From LMUY01 sp965199165 (lineage in GTDB: Bacteria > Pseudomonadota > Alphaproteobacteria > Acetobacterales > Acetobacteraceae): 64,000 nucleotides of DNA. Below the pieces are notes generated by a model that saw only the letters and a program-made list of their open reading frames with translations, was not told where the DNA came from and made no database searches. This document shows positions 42,125-50,248 of this stretch, in pieces; positions within the stretch are counted from its first letter, which is position 1; the number at the start of each line of letters is the position of its first letter. Position numbers and translations under genes: made by a program. Location: positions 2,170,001-2,234,000 of the forward strand of contig OZ240681.1 of assembly GCA_965199165.1 (NCBI GenBank). The letters run 5' to 3'.

Positions 42125-43482
42125 CCGGCCCGAGCCTGTCCGAGAGGTTCGCCGCCCACGCCGCAGGCCTGCGCTTCGAAGACCTGCCGGCGGCGGCCGT
42201 GGAGCGTGCCAAGGTGTTCATACTGGACACGATCGGTGTCGGCGTCGCGGGCTCCACCGCCGCGGGTGCGGACGAGTTGGAGGGCGTGGCCGCCGGGTGG
42301 GGCAGGGGCGAGGAGGTCCCGGTCTGGGGCAGGCGCCTGCGGCTCCCGGCCGGGTCCGCGGTGTTCCTCAACGCATTCCAGGTGCACTGCCAGGAATATG
42401 ACTGCGTGTGCGAGGCTGCGGTGCTGCACCCGCTGGCGACCCTGCTGCCGGCGGTGCTGGCCGTGGCCGAAGCGCGCACGGTGTCCGGCCGGGAGCTGAT
42501 CACGGCGGTGGCGGTCGGGACGGACGTGGCTGGCTACCTCGGCATCGCCGCGAAGCAGGCGCTGCGCTTCTTCCGCCCGGCCACCGCCGGCGGGTTCGGC
42601 GCCGTAGCAGGCGCGGGACGCCTGCTGGGCCTGCCTGCGGACGGGATCGCACGGGCCATGGGCGCGCAGTACGCGCAGACCAGCGGCACCTTGCAGCCGC
42701 ATGTGGAAGCGTCGCCGCTGCTGCCCATGCAGGTCGGGTTCAACGCTCGGGCGGCGCTTACGTCCTGCGCCGTCGCCGCCGCCGGCCTGTCCGCCCCGCG
42801 CTTCAGCCTGGACGGCCCGTTCGGCTACCTGCCGCTCATGGAAGGCGAGTTCGATCTCGATCCGGTGTTCGCGGGGCTCGGTCGCCGCTTCCTGGTGGCC
42901 GAGCTCAGCCATAAACCCTATCCCGGCGGCCGGGCCACCCATGGGGGCATCGAGGGCGCCCAGGTGCTCCAGCGCGCCCACGGCTTCGCGGCGGCGGACG
43001 TGGCGGAGGTGGTGGTGAGCGGACCGTCGGTGGTCTGCAACCTGTGCGGCCGGCCGGACCTGCCCGAACCGACTGCCAACTACGCCCGGCTGTGCATGGG
43101 CTTCACGGTGGCCAAGACGCTGCAGCACGGCGAGGTGGACCTGGAGCACTACCGGGGGCACGCGCTGACCGACCGGGACACCCACGCGCTCGCCGCCCGC
43201 ATCCGGACGGTGGCCGACGACAACCCCGACCCGAACGCGCTGGCGCCGCAAAGCGTGTCCGTGCGCCTCCGGGACGGCCGCAGCTTCGAATGGCGGTGCG
43301 ACGTGATGCTCGCCAACCCGGCCCGGCCCCTCACGCGTGAGCAGCACCTGCGCAAGTTCCGCCGCTGCTGGCAGTTCGCGGCCGAACCACCCGGCGATCC
43401 GGAAGAGCTGATCGACGCCGTGGACCGGTTGGACACGCTGGACGACGTGCGCGTGCTCACCCGCCTCGCCAGTGCGGCATGA
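42121..43482 (+). CDS. MmgE/PrpD-family protein
   Basis: This encodes 453 residues from GTG 42121. Family hallmarks are AKVFILDTIGVGVAGST near the N-terminus, then HCQEYDCVCEAAVLHP, the helical core (GIAAKQALRFFRPATAGGFG) and KPYPGGRATHGGIEGAQVL. MmgE/PrpD proteins include 2-methylcitrate dehydratase, cis-aconitate decarboxylase and iminodisuccinate epimerase. The operon context does not decide between them, but a tricarboxylate- or aminodicarboxylate-like intermediate is plausible. Confidence 0.88.
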   Translation: MTGPSLSERFAAHAAGLRFEDLPAAAVERAKVFILDTIGVGVAGSTAAGADELEGVAAGWGRGEEVPVWGRRLRLPAGSAVFLNAFQVHCQEYDCVCEAAVLHPLATLLPAVLAVAEARTVSGRELITAVAVGTDVAGYLGIAAKQALRFFRPATAGGFGAVAGAGRLLGLPADGIARAMGAQYAQTSGTLQPHVEASPLLPMQVGFNARAALTSCAVAAAGLSAPRFSLDGPFGYLPLMEGEFDLDPVFAGLGRRFLVAELSHKPYPGGRATHGGIEGAQVLQRAHGFAAADVAEVVVSGPSVVCNLCGRPDLPEPTANYARLCMGFTVAKTLQHGEVDLEHYRGHALTDRDTHALAARIRTVADDNPDPNALAPQSVSVRLRDGRSFEWRCDVMLANPARPLTREQHLRKFRRCWQFAAEPPGDPEELIDAVDRLDTLDDVRVLTRLASAA

Positions 43483-44666
43483 ACGCGGACGTGGTGATCG
43501 CCGGAGGCGGCCCGGCGGGCGTGGTGGCCGCGCTGCACATGGCCGGAGCAGGCGCGAGCGTCGTGCTGCTGGAAGCCGAGGCGGACGTCGCCCAGGACCT
43601 GCGCGCCAGCACGATGCACCCGCCGACGCTCGACTACCTCCGCACCCTGCGCTTGTCGGACGCCCTGCATGCCCAGGGGCTCCGCTCGCCCGAGTTTCGC
43701 TACATCAACCGCCGCACTGGCGCCTACGTCAGCTTCGACATGGGGGAGATCGCCGACGTTTCGGACCACCCGTACCGGCTCCAGTGCGAGCAGTGGAAGC
43801 TGACCAACCTGGGTGTGGACCGGCTGCGCGCCCTACCGGCCGCGCGGCTGCTGTTCTCCCACCGCGTCAGGGGCTTCACGCAGGATGCCGCAGGCGTCAC
43901 CGTCGCGGCCGAGGGGCCGGACGGCCCGGTCGAGGTGCGCGGCCGCTTTCTCCTTGCCTGCGACGGCGCCAACTCCGCCGTCCGCAAGGCCACGGGGGTG
44001 GAGTTCGATGGCTTCACCTGGGCCGAGAAGTTCCTGACCATATCCACCGAGCTGCCGTTGGAGCGCCACCTGCCGATCTGCAACGTCAACTACGTCGCGG
44101 ACCCGAAGGAATGGTTCGTCCTGCTCCGCGCCCCCACCGCGTGGCGCGTGCTGGTCCCGGCCAGCGAGGATGATCCGGACGCGGTGCTCCTGTCGGATGC
44201 GCGCAAGGACAGGGTGTTCGCCACCGTGCTCGGCACGGACGAGACGGTGCAGACGGTCCACCGCACCATCTACCGCGTCCACCAGCGCGTCGCCCGCCGC
44301 TACCGGTTCGGCCGGGTGCTGCTGGCAGGGGACGCGGCGCACCTGAACAACCCGCTGGGCGGCTTCGGCATGAACGCGGCGCTGCACGACGTCCGAAATG
44401 CGTGCACGCAGCTGCTCGCGGTGCTGGATGGCGCCCCGGAGGACCGCCTCGACCTGTACGAGCGCCAGCGCCGCACGGTGATGGAGGAGTTCATCCAGGC
44501 GCAGAGCATCCGCAACAAGCGCTACCTCGAGATGAGCCGCGCGGATGCGGCGGAGGCCGGCGAGCAGGAGCTGCGGGACACCGCGGCCGACCCGGCGAGG
44601 CGCCGCGAGTACCTCCTGCGCCAATCCATGTACCGGGCGGTGGAACGGGAAAGGGAGATCGCATGA
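43479..44666 (+). CDS. FAD-dependent aromatic-hydroxylase-type monooxygenase
   Basis: This 395-residue flavoprotein of the p-hydroxybenzoate-hydroxylase group has the N-terminal dinucleotide motif GGGPAG (9-14), the DG motif LLACDGANSAVRKATG at about 156-171 and the second FAD motif VLLAGDAAHLNNPLGGFGMN at about 281-300. Such enzymes hydroxylate activated aromatic or N-heteroaromatic rings using NAD(P)H and O2; NicC and related enzymes acting on hydroxynicotinate are members. It sits between the MmgE/PrpD and isomerase genes with ATGA overlaps on both sides. Confidence 0.9.
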   Translation: MNADVVIAGGGPAGVVAALHMAGAGASVVLLEAEADVAQDLRASTMHPPTLDYLRTLRLSDALHAQGLRSPEFRYINRRTGAYVSFDMGEIADVSDHPYRLQCEQWKLTNLGVDRLRALPAARLLFSHRVRGFTQDAAGVTVAAEGPDGPVEVRGRFLLACDGANSAVRKATGVEFDGFTWAEKFLTISTELPLERHLPICNVNYVADPKEWFVLLRAPTAWRVLVPASEDDPDAVLLSDARKDRVFATVLGTDETVQTVHRTIYRVHQRVARRYRFGRVLLAGDAAHLNNPLGGFGMNAALHDVRNACTQLLAVLDGAPEDRLDLYERQRRTVMEEFIQAQSIRNKRYLEMSRADAAEAGEQELRDTAADPARRREYLLRQSMYRAVEREREIA

Positions 44667-45406
44667 AGGACGTCCTTGGGTGGCGGCACCGTTTCGGCGT
44701 GATGGGGCCGTCCACCAACACGGTGGTGCAGCCGGATTTCGACGACATGCGCCCGGTCGGCGTCACCAACCACTACAGCCGCATCTGGACGCCGGACGCG
44801 GACGCGGTGAGCAACGAGACATTCATCGCCGGCGCCACGCTGATCGGCGAGAACACGGTGGACGCGGTACGCAGCGTGATGACGGCCGCGCCGGATTCGC
44901 TGGTGATGGGGATGTCGGCCGTCACCTTCTTCGGCGGTGCGGCTGGGGCGGACGCGTTCCGCAAGCGGATCGAGGACGCAAGCGGCATCCCGGCCGTGGT
45001 GGGCTCCCTGGCGCTGGCCGCGGCATGCCGGGCCTACGGGGTGCGCCGGGTGGCGGTGCTGTCGCCCTATTTCCCGGCGGCCAACGACGAGGTGCGCCGT
45101 TTCCTCACCGAGTCCGGGTTCGCCGTGGTGCGCGACACCTGTCTCCAGTGCCCGAAATGGACCGCCATCGCCCAGGTGCCGCCCGAACGGCTGCGCCCGG
45201 CCTTGCGCCAGCTGGATGGTGACGACGTGGACGCCATCCTGCAGGTGGGCACGAACCTCAGCATGGTGCGCCTGGCGGCGGCGGCGGAGCTGTGGCTGGG
45301 CAAGCCAGTGGTCGCCATCAACACCGCGACGTATTGGCACGCGCTTCGCACCGCCGGGATACCGGACAAGGTGGCCGGGTTCGGCCGGCTGCTGGAGGAG
45401 TTCTGA
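44663..45406 (+). CDS. Maleate isomerase/arylmalonate decarboxylase-like (Asp/Glu racemase fold) protein
   Basis: This 247-residue protein contains FGVMGPSTNTVVQPDFDDMR, SLVMGMSAVTFFGG and ILQVGTNLSMVRLAA, and ends with KPVVAINTATYWHALRTAGI, matching the maleate cis-trans isomerase/AMDase group. The two catalytic cysteine positions appear as M/S (GMSAVT) and V/G (QVGTNL), so classical cysteine chemistry is not available. The only cysteines are in AACRAYG and DTCLQCPKW. In nicotinate-type pathways NicE isomerises maleate to fumarate at the end; this protein may do a different step or have a different mechanism. Confidence 0.82.
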   Translation: MKDVLGWRHRFGVMGPSTNTVVQPDFDDMRPVGVTNHYSRIWTPDADAVSNETFIAGATLIGENTVDAVRSVMTAAPDSLVMGMSAVTFFGGAAGADAFRKRIEDASGIPAVVGSLALAAACRAYGVRRVAVLSPYFPAANDEVRRFLTESGFAVVRDTCLQCPKWTAIAQVPPERLRPALRQLDGDDVDAILQVGTNLSMVRLAAAAELWLGKPVVAINTATYWHALRTAGIPDKVAGFGRLLEEF

Positions 45407-45419
45407 TGGGCCGGCCTTC

Positions 45420-46622
45420 ATGAACCAGGGGAGGCAGGCCTGGACGGTGGTGCTGGCTGCCGCCGTGGGTGTGGGCCTAGGGGTGACGGGCCTGCCCATC
45501 TACACCACCGGCCAGTTTGTCCAGCCGCTGCACGACGCGTTCGGCTGGGGTCGCGCGCAGTCCACGGGCGGGCTGATCTTCCTGACGGTCGGCAGCGTGC
45601 TGATGGCGCCGGTCATCGGCACGCTGATCGAGCGGCACGGGGTGCGCCGGGTGGCAGCGCTGGCGCAGGTGGGGCTCTGCCTCGGCTATGCCGGGCTGAC
45701 GCTGCATGGCGGGTCCCTGCCGCTGTTCTACGCCGGATGGGCGGTGTTGGCGGTCCTGGGCGCGGGCACCTCGCCGATCGTCTGGACGCGCGCGGTGGCA
45801 AGCTGGTTCGACCGGAGCCGCGGGCTGGCGCTCGGCATCACGCTGTGCGGGACGGGCCTCGTGGCCGTGGTCGGGCCAGGGCTGATCGGCGGGATCATCG
45901 CCGCGAACGGCTGGAAGGCCGGTTTCCTCGCACTGGCCGCGGCCCAGGTCGTGCTCGGCCTCCCGCTCACGCTCCTGCTGCTGCGTGTCCGCGGCGACAC
46001 GGCGGACGGCGAAGCCCTGTCGACGCTGCCTGGTGTGAGCCTGCGCGAGGCGGCGTCCTCGTCGCAGTTCTGGCGTCTGCTGCTCGCCTTCTTCCTGATC
46101 TCGGTCGTGGTGGGCGGCCTGATCGTCCACCTGGCACCCATGCTGGCCGACTTCCGCGTCCCGCCGGCGGACGCGGCGCGGGCGCTGGGCCTGCTCGGCG
46201 TGTCGATCATCGTCGGGCGGCTTTGCATCGGCGCGCTGGTGGACCGGCTGCCGCCCACGCTGGTTGCGCCCGTGTTCATCTGCCTCCCCGTGCCGAGCTG
46301 CCTGCTGCTGGCGCACGGGCAATCCCCGGAACTCGCCATCGTCTTGGCCGGGCTGGCGGCCGGGGCGGAGGTGGACCTGCTCGCCTTCCTGATGAGCCGC
46401 TACTTCGGCATGCTGCACTATGCCCGCATCTACGCCTGGGGCCTTTCCGCATTCAGCCTGGGCGCGGGCCTTGGGCCGATCCTGGCGGGCGCCGTGCACG
46501 ACCGGACCGGCAGCTACGTGTGGGCGCTGTACGGCTTCGCCGTGCTGATGGTGGCTGCGGCCGGGCTGATCGCCAGCCTGGGGCACCCGCCGGCGGCACG
46601 GCGCGCGGCGGCGCTGGCATGA
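45420..46622 (+). CDS. MFS transporter
   Basis: This 400-residue carrier has twelve predicted spans. Hallmarks are the first helix (VVLAAAVGVGLGVTGLPIY), a loop-2 motif TLIERHGVRRVAALAQ, and central and C-terminal helices such as LLLAFFLISVVVGGLIVHL and YAWGLSAFSLGAGLGPILAG. It resembles carriers of the monocarboxylate or aromatic-acid type. As the operon already has an ABC importer, it may import a related compound or export a product. It is the first gene in the operon not overlapping its predecessor (13 bp gap). Confidence 0.88.
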   Translation: MNQGRQAWTVVLAAAVGVGLGVTGLPIYTTGQFVQPLHDAFGWGRAQSTGGLIFLTVGSVLMAPVIGTLIERHGVRRVAALAQVGLCLGYAGLTLHGGSLPLFYAGWAVLAVLGAGTSPIVWTRAVASWFDRSRGLALGITLCGTGLVAVVGPGLIGGIIAANGWKAGFLALAAAQVVLGLPLTLLLLRVRGDTADGEALSTLPGVSLREAASSSQFWRLLLAFFLISVVVGGLIVHLAPMLADFRVPPADAARALGLLGVSIIVGRLCIGALVDRLPPTLVAPVFICLPVPSCLLLAHGQSPELAIVLAGLAAGAEVDLLAFLMSRYFGMLHYARIYAWGLSAFSLGAGLGPILAGAVHDRTGSYVWALYGFAVLMVAAAGLIASLGHPPAARRAAALA

Positions 46623-46647
46623 GCAGCCGGGCACGAGCAGCCGGGCA
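46621..46647. repeat. 14-bp tandem duplication in the MFS-binding protein spacer
   Basis: GAGCAGCCGGGCA occurs at 46621-46633 and again at 46635-46647, directly after the MFS stop. It lies ahead of the binding-protein gene and extends the spacer from about 40 to 54 bp. An in-frame ATG at 46647 falls at its end but is a poor start. Confidence 0.45.
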
Positions 46648-46676
46648 TGACTTGGGGCAACAACGGGGAGAGTGCG

Positions 46677-48353
46677 ATGGCCAAGACGTTCGCGGCCGCG
46701 ATGGCGGCGATCGGGCTGATGGCGAGCGGCGCCGCTGCCCGGGCGGAGAACACGCTGTTCGTGCTGGGCGACGGCGTGCCCGCCAGCCTGGACACGGACG
46801 GTCCGTCCGGCACCTACACGCCCACCCAGGAGGGCATCGTCAACGTGATGGAGCCGCTGGTGACATACGCCACCGGCAAGCCGACGGAGAACGGCACCGG
46901 CATGTTCGACTACACGGCCTTCTCGCCCGCGCTGGCGGAAAGCTGGAGCTTCGACGCCGGGACCAACACCTGGACGCTCAAACTGCGCGAAGGGGTGAAA
47001 AGCTGCGCTGGGAATACGTTCGGCGCCGACGACGTGCTCTACACCTTTGCCCGTGCCAAGTCGCTGTCCGGCCAGTCCTTCATCGGCTACTTCCTGGCCT
47101 CCGTGGCCAACGTCAAGGGCTTCACCTCGGCCCTGTTCGCCAAGACGCCCGAAGCCACGGCGGCGCGCAAGCTCGGGGACAGCGTGGTCAAGGTGGACGA
47201 CCGGACGGTGCAGTTCCACCTGTCGGCGCCCAACCAGCTGTTCCTGCCGGTGCTGCCGATCTTCGGCCTGCTGATCTACGACTCCAAGGAGATGCAGGCC
47301 CATGCCACGGCGGACGACCCGTGGAGCCACGCCTATGCCAACAGCACGGATGCGCCCGCCTTCGGCCCCTGGTGCGTGACCGGTTGGAAGAAGGACGAGG
47401 AGTTCACCGTCCGTGCCAATCCCCACTACTACGGGCCCAAGCCCTACTATGACCGGGTGATCTACCGGAAGGTGCCGCAAAGTGCGAACCGCGTCGCCAT
47501 CCTGCGCAGCGGCCGGGCGCAGGTCGCAGAGGGGCTGAACCCGGCGGAGATCAACAGCCTCAGGACCGCGCCCAACGTCAGGATCGCGGGCGGCTACCTC
47601 AACACATCCTTGGTCGTGCTGCTGAACTTCAAGACCAAGCCGTTCGACAACATCAAGCTGCGCCAGGCGATCGCCTATGCGCTGCCGTACGACGACATCA
47701 TCCGCACCAGCTACTTCGGCGAGGCGCGCCCGTGGCAGGGTTTCATCCCCACCACCTACCCCGGCTACCACCTCCCCTCCGCCACCTATGGCTACGACCC
47801 GACCAAGGCGAAGCAGATGCTGGCCGAGGCCGGTTATCCCGATGGCAAGGGCCTGGAGGCCTTCCCCGACGCGTTCAAGCTCACCTACGTGGCCGAGCGC
47901 GAAAGCATCCTGGGTGCGACGGCCACCCTGGTGCAGACCCGGCTGCGCGGGCTCGGCATCCCCGTGCAGCTTGATCCCATTCCGGGGACCCAATATGCCG
48001 ACCGGCAGCTCGTGAAGCGTGACCTGCCGTTCGCCCTGTCCGACCAGAACAAGCCGATCGGCGTCGACCCGGTGTATGCGATGCGGCTGAGCTACATGTC
48101 CTTGCCGCTCGGCGTCAGCAACCAGACCAACTTCTCCAATCCCGATTTCGACAGGATGGGCAACCAGGTCCTGGTGGAGCAGGACGGCGCCCAGCGGACG
48201 GCGCTGCTGAACCAGATGCAGGACCTGCTGGGCCAGGACCTCGCCGTCGTGCCGGCGCTGGAAACGCAGCTGCTCTACGCGGAGGGCGCCAACATCCAGG
48301 GACTGACGCTGCACCCCAGCCAGATCCTGATCTGGAAATACCTGCACCAGTAA
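46677..48353 (+). CDS. ABC transporter substrate-binding protein, peptide/nickel type (SBP_bac_5)
   Basis: From ATG at 46677, preceded by GGGGAGAG, this is 558 residues. A signal peptide (MAKTFAAAMAAIGLMASG, cleavage after AAARA) directs it to the periplasm. The mature protein has the SBP_bac_5 features SPALAESWSFDAGTNTWTLK, LREGVKSCAGNTFGADDVLY, GRAQVAEGLNPAEI and FKTKPFDNIKLRQAIAYAL. It delivers substrate to the DppBC-like permeases encoded 9 kb upstream in the same operon. The substrate need not be a peptide; this family also binds small organic acids and heterocycles. The gene is separated from the permeases by eight enzyme and carrier genes, counting the fused ATPase. Confidence 0.92.
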   Translation: MAKTFAAAMAAIGLMASGAAARAENTLFVLGDGVPASLDTDGPSGTYTPTQEGIVNVMEPLVTYATGKPTENGTGMFDYTAFSPALAESWSFDAGTNTWTLKLREGVKSCAGNTFGADDVLYTFARAKSLSGQSFIGYFLASVANVKGFTSALFAKTPEATAARKLGDSVVKVDDRTVQFHLSAPNQLFLPVLPIFGLLIYDSKEMQAHATADDPWSHAYANSTDAPAFGPWCVTGWKKDEEFTVRANPHYYGPKPYYDRVIYRKVPQSANRVAILRSGRAQVAEGLNPAEINSLRTAPNVRIAGGYLNTSLVVLLNFKTKPFDNIKLRQAIAYALPYDDIIRTSYFGEARPWQGFIPTTYPGYHLPSATYGYDPTKAKQMLAEAGYPDGKGLEAFPDAFKLTYVAERESILGATATLVQTRLRGLGIPVQLDPIPGTQYADRQLVKRDLPFALSDQNKPIGVDPVYAMRLSYMSLPLGVSNQTNFSNPDFDRMGNQVLVEQDGAQRTALLNQMQDLLGQDLAVVPALETQLLYAEGANIQGLTLHPSQILIWKYLHQ

Positions 48354-48376
48354 GTGGGCACCAGTCAGTGGGCACC
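48353..48376. repeat. 14-bp-period tandem duplication at a gene junction
   Basis: AGTGGGCACC occurs at 48353-48362 and 48367-48376, at the binding-protein stop. The GTG used as the start of the flavin oxidase (48368) lies in the second copy. The same 14-bp period is seen in the unrelated duplication at 46621, on the other side of the binding-protein gene. Confidence 0.4.
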
Positions 48377-49918
48377 GGTGATGGAGGGCCGCTGGCCGCG
48401 CCGCTCGTGACGGATGCCCCGGACCTCGCCGGTGCCCTCCGCCGCGTGCTCGGCGAGGCCGGAGTCGTCACCGACCCGGCCGCGTGCGCGCTGGCCGGGT
48501 CGGACATCCTGCCGGAGGAGGATGCGGTGGTGCCGAGCCTCCTGCTCTGCCCCCGCAATACGGAACAGGCTGCCGCGGCGCTCCGCATCCTGGCTCGATC
48601 GGGCCAGGCGGTCGTGCCGCGCGGGGCCGGGCTGTCCTACACCGGCGGGGTCGTGCCGACCGTGCCGGCCGTGGTGGTGGACACCGTCGCCATGACCGCC
48701 ATCGCCGTGGATGCCGCCAACCTGTCCGCCGTCGTCGGCGCCGGCTGCACGTGGCAGGCGCTTGCCGCCGCGCTGGAGCCGCACGGGCTTCGCACGGCCG
48801 TGGCCGCGCCCATCTCCGGCAGCCACTCCACGGTCGGCGGCGCCGCCAGCCAGGGCATCGGCGGAGCGGACGGGATCATCGGCCTGGCCGTGGTGCTGGC
48901 CGATGGCGCCACCGTGCGGACCGGAAGCTGGACCACGCCGGGCGGAACCCCGTTCCTGCGCCAGTATGGGCCCGACCTGACGGGGCTGTTCATCGGCGAC
49001 TGCGGCGCATTCGGGATCAAGACGGAAGTGGTGCTCCGGCTGCTGCCGGCGGCGGTGAGGCACTTCGCCTCGTTCGGCTTTGCCGGCGGAGGCGAGGTGG
49101 TCGCGGCCATCGCCCGGCTCGCGCACGGGCCCGGCGGCAAGGTGCTCGCCTTCGACCGCGCCCGCGCGGAAGGCGCGTCGAAAGGGATGGAGCTGGGCGA
49201 GGCGCTGCGCACGGCCGCGGCGGTGGCCGGCCGCGCCGGCTCGGTCGTCCGGGCGGTCAAGGATGTGGCCGGCCTGCACCGCGGCAGGAACGCGCTCCAG
49301 GACGCACCCTGGTCGCTGCACGTGACCACGGAAGGCTGCACTGCCCCGCACGCGGCGGCGCAGATGGACGAGGTGCGCCGCTTGTGCCTGGTGTCCGGGG
49401 GTTGCGAGATCCCGCCGGCCGTACCGCAGGCGCTGGACGCAAGACCGTTCTCCGTGCGCGGCCTGGTGGGCGAGGCCGGCGAGCGCTGGGTGCCGGTCCA
49501 TGGACATCTTCCGCTGTCGACCGCGCGCGACTGCTTCCACGCAGTCGAACGCCTTTTCGCGACGCAGGCGGCCGACCTCGTCCGCCACGGCGTCCGCACC
49601 AACTGGCTGCTCGGCAGCCACGGCGCGGCCGTCACGCTGGAGCCCATGTTCTATTGGCGTGACGTGCTCGGCCCGCTGCACTTGCGCCACCTGTCCGACC
49701 GCAACCGCGCGCGGTTCGGGAGCGCCGCGGCCGACCCGGCCGCACGCGCCTTCGTACGGCGGCTGCGCGCGGAGGTGCGCGACGTCATGGACCGGCATGG
49801 CGCGTCCCACGACCAGGTCGGCCGCTTCTACCGGCCGCCGCGGGGCGACCTTCCCCGCCGGATCAAGGCGGCACTCGACCCGGATCGCCGCATGAACCCG
49901 GGCGTGCTGGGGCTGTGA
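48368..49918 (+). CDS. FAD-binding oxidase, GlcD/lactate-dehydrogenase type
   Basis: Starting at GTG 48368, this is 516 residues. The PCMH-type FAD domain is clear: VVPRGAGLSYTGGVVPTVPA, VVGAGCTWQALAAALEPHGL, SHSTVGGAASQGIGGADG, TGLFIGDCGAFGIKTEVVLR. The C-terminal part ends RIKAALDPDRRMNPGVLGL, as in glycolate/D-lactate dehydrogenases. It likely oxidises a 2-hydroxy acid from the pathway. It is the last gene of the operon; a later in-frame start at the GTG before TDAPDLAG is possible. Confidence 0.88.
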   Translation: MGTGDGGPLAAPLVTDAPDLAGALRRVLGEAGVVTDPAACALAGSDILPEEDAVVPSLLLCPRNTEQAAAALRILARSGQAVVPRGAGLSYTGGVVPTVPAVVVDTVAMTAIAVDAANLSAVVGAGCTWQALAAALEPHGLRTAVAAPISGSHSTVGGAASQGIGGADGIIGLAVVLADGATVRTGSWTTPGGTPFLRQYGPDLTGLFIGDCGAFGIKTEVVLRLLPAAVRHFASFGFAGGGEVVAAIARLAHGPGGKVLAFDRARAEGASKGMELGEALRTAAAVAGRAGSVVRAVKDVAGLHRGRNALQDAPWSLHVTTEGCTAPHAAAQMDEVRRLCLVSGGCEIPPAVPQALDARPFSVRGLVGEAGERWVPVHGHLPLSTARDCFHAVERLFATQAADLVRHGVRTNWLLGSHGAAVTLEPMFYWRDVLGPLHLRHLSDRNRARFGSAAADPAARAFVRRLRAEVRDVMDRHGASHDQVGRFYRPPRGDLPRRIKAALDPDRRMNPGVLGL

Positions 49919-50108
49919 CCTGCCCAGCCGGGACAACGCCGCTGCCGGCTTCCTGCTCCGGGTCGGCACCCAAGTGCAGCCGGTGCCATGGGAGCCGGGG
50001 CGGCACGCGGCGGTCGTAATGCACGCAGATCCTGCTAGGGTGGCAAACTGTGTACGACTTGGAACGGGACACCATCACGTGCAACCGGTTTGCCGCGGCA
50101 GCGCCTTT

Positions 50109-50180
50109 GTGTCTGTCCGGAAAGTCGCTGTGGCGAATCGGATGACCGCCACGGTAGACTTTCCGGACAGGCACTCTGAG
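50109..50180. repeat. Dispersed palindromic repeat, best-preserved compact copy
   Basis: The element runs GTGTCTGTCCGGAAAGTC, then GCTGTGGCGAATCGGATGAC, then CGCCACGGTAGACTTTCCGG, then ACAGGCACTC. Its ends form a long inverted repeat, with TGTCCGGAAAGTC facing GACTTTCCGGACA. The inner arms (TGTGGCG/CGCCACG) also pair. It sits in the 330-bp gap between the catabolic operon and the SGNH-like gene, and no other feature was seen in that gap. Confidence 0.72.
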
Positions 50181-50248
50181 GCAGGCGGTGGAGTGCAGAA
50201 TCGGGCCGCCCCGAAGGCTGCAGCCGCCGCGCGAGGCGCGTCCAACCG

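Noticed and set aside
45477..48347. Long minus-strand frame opposite the MFS and binding-protein genes
   Set aside because: Composition is Gln/Arg/His/Gly-rich with no recognisable motif; the opposite strand encodes two clear proteins with signal peptide and membrane spans.
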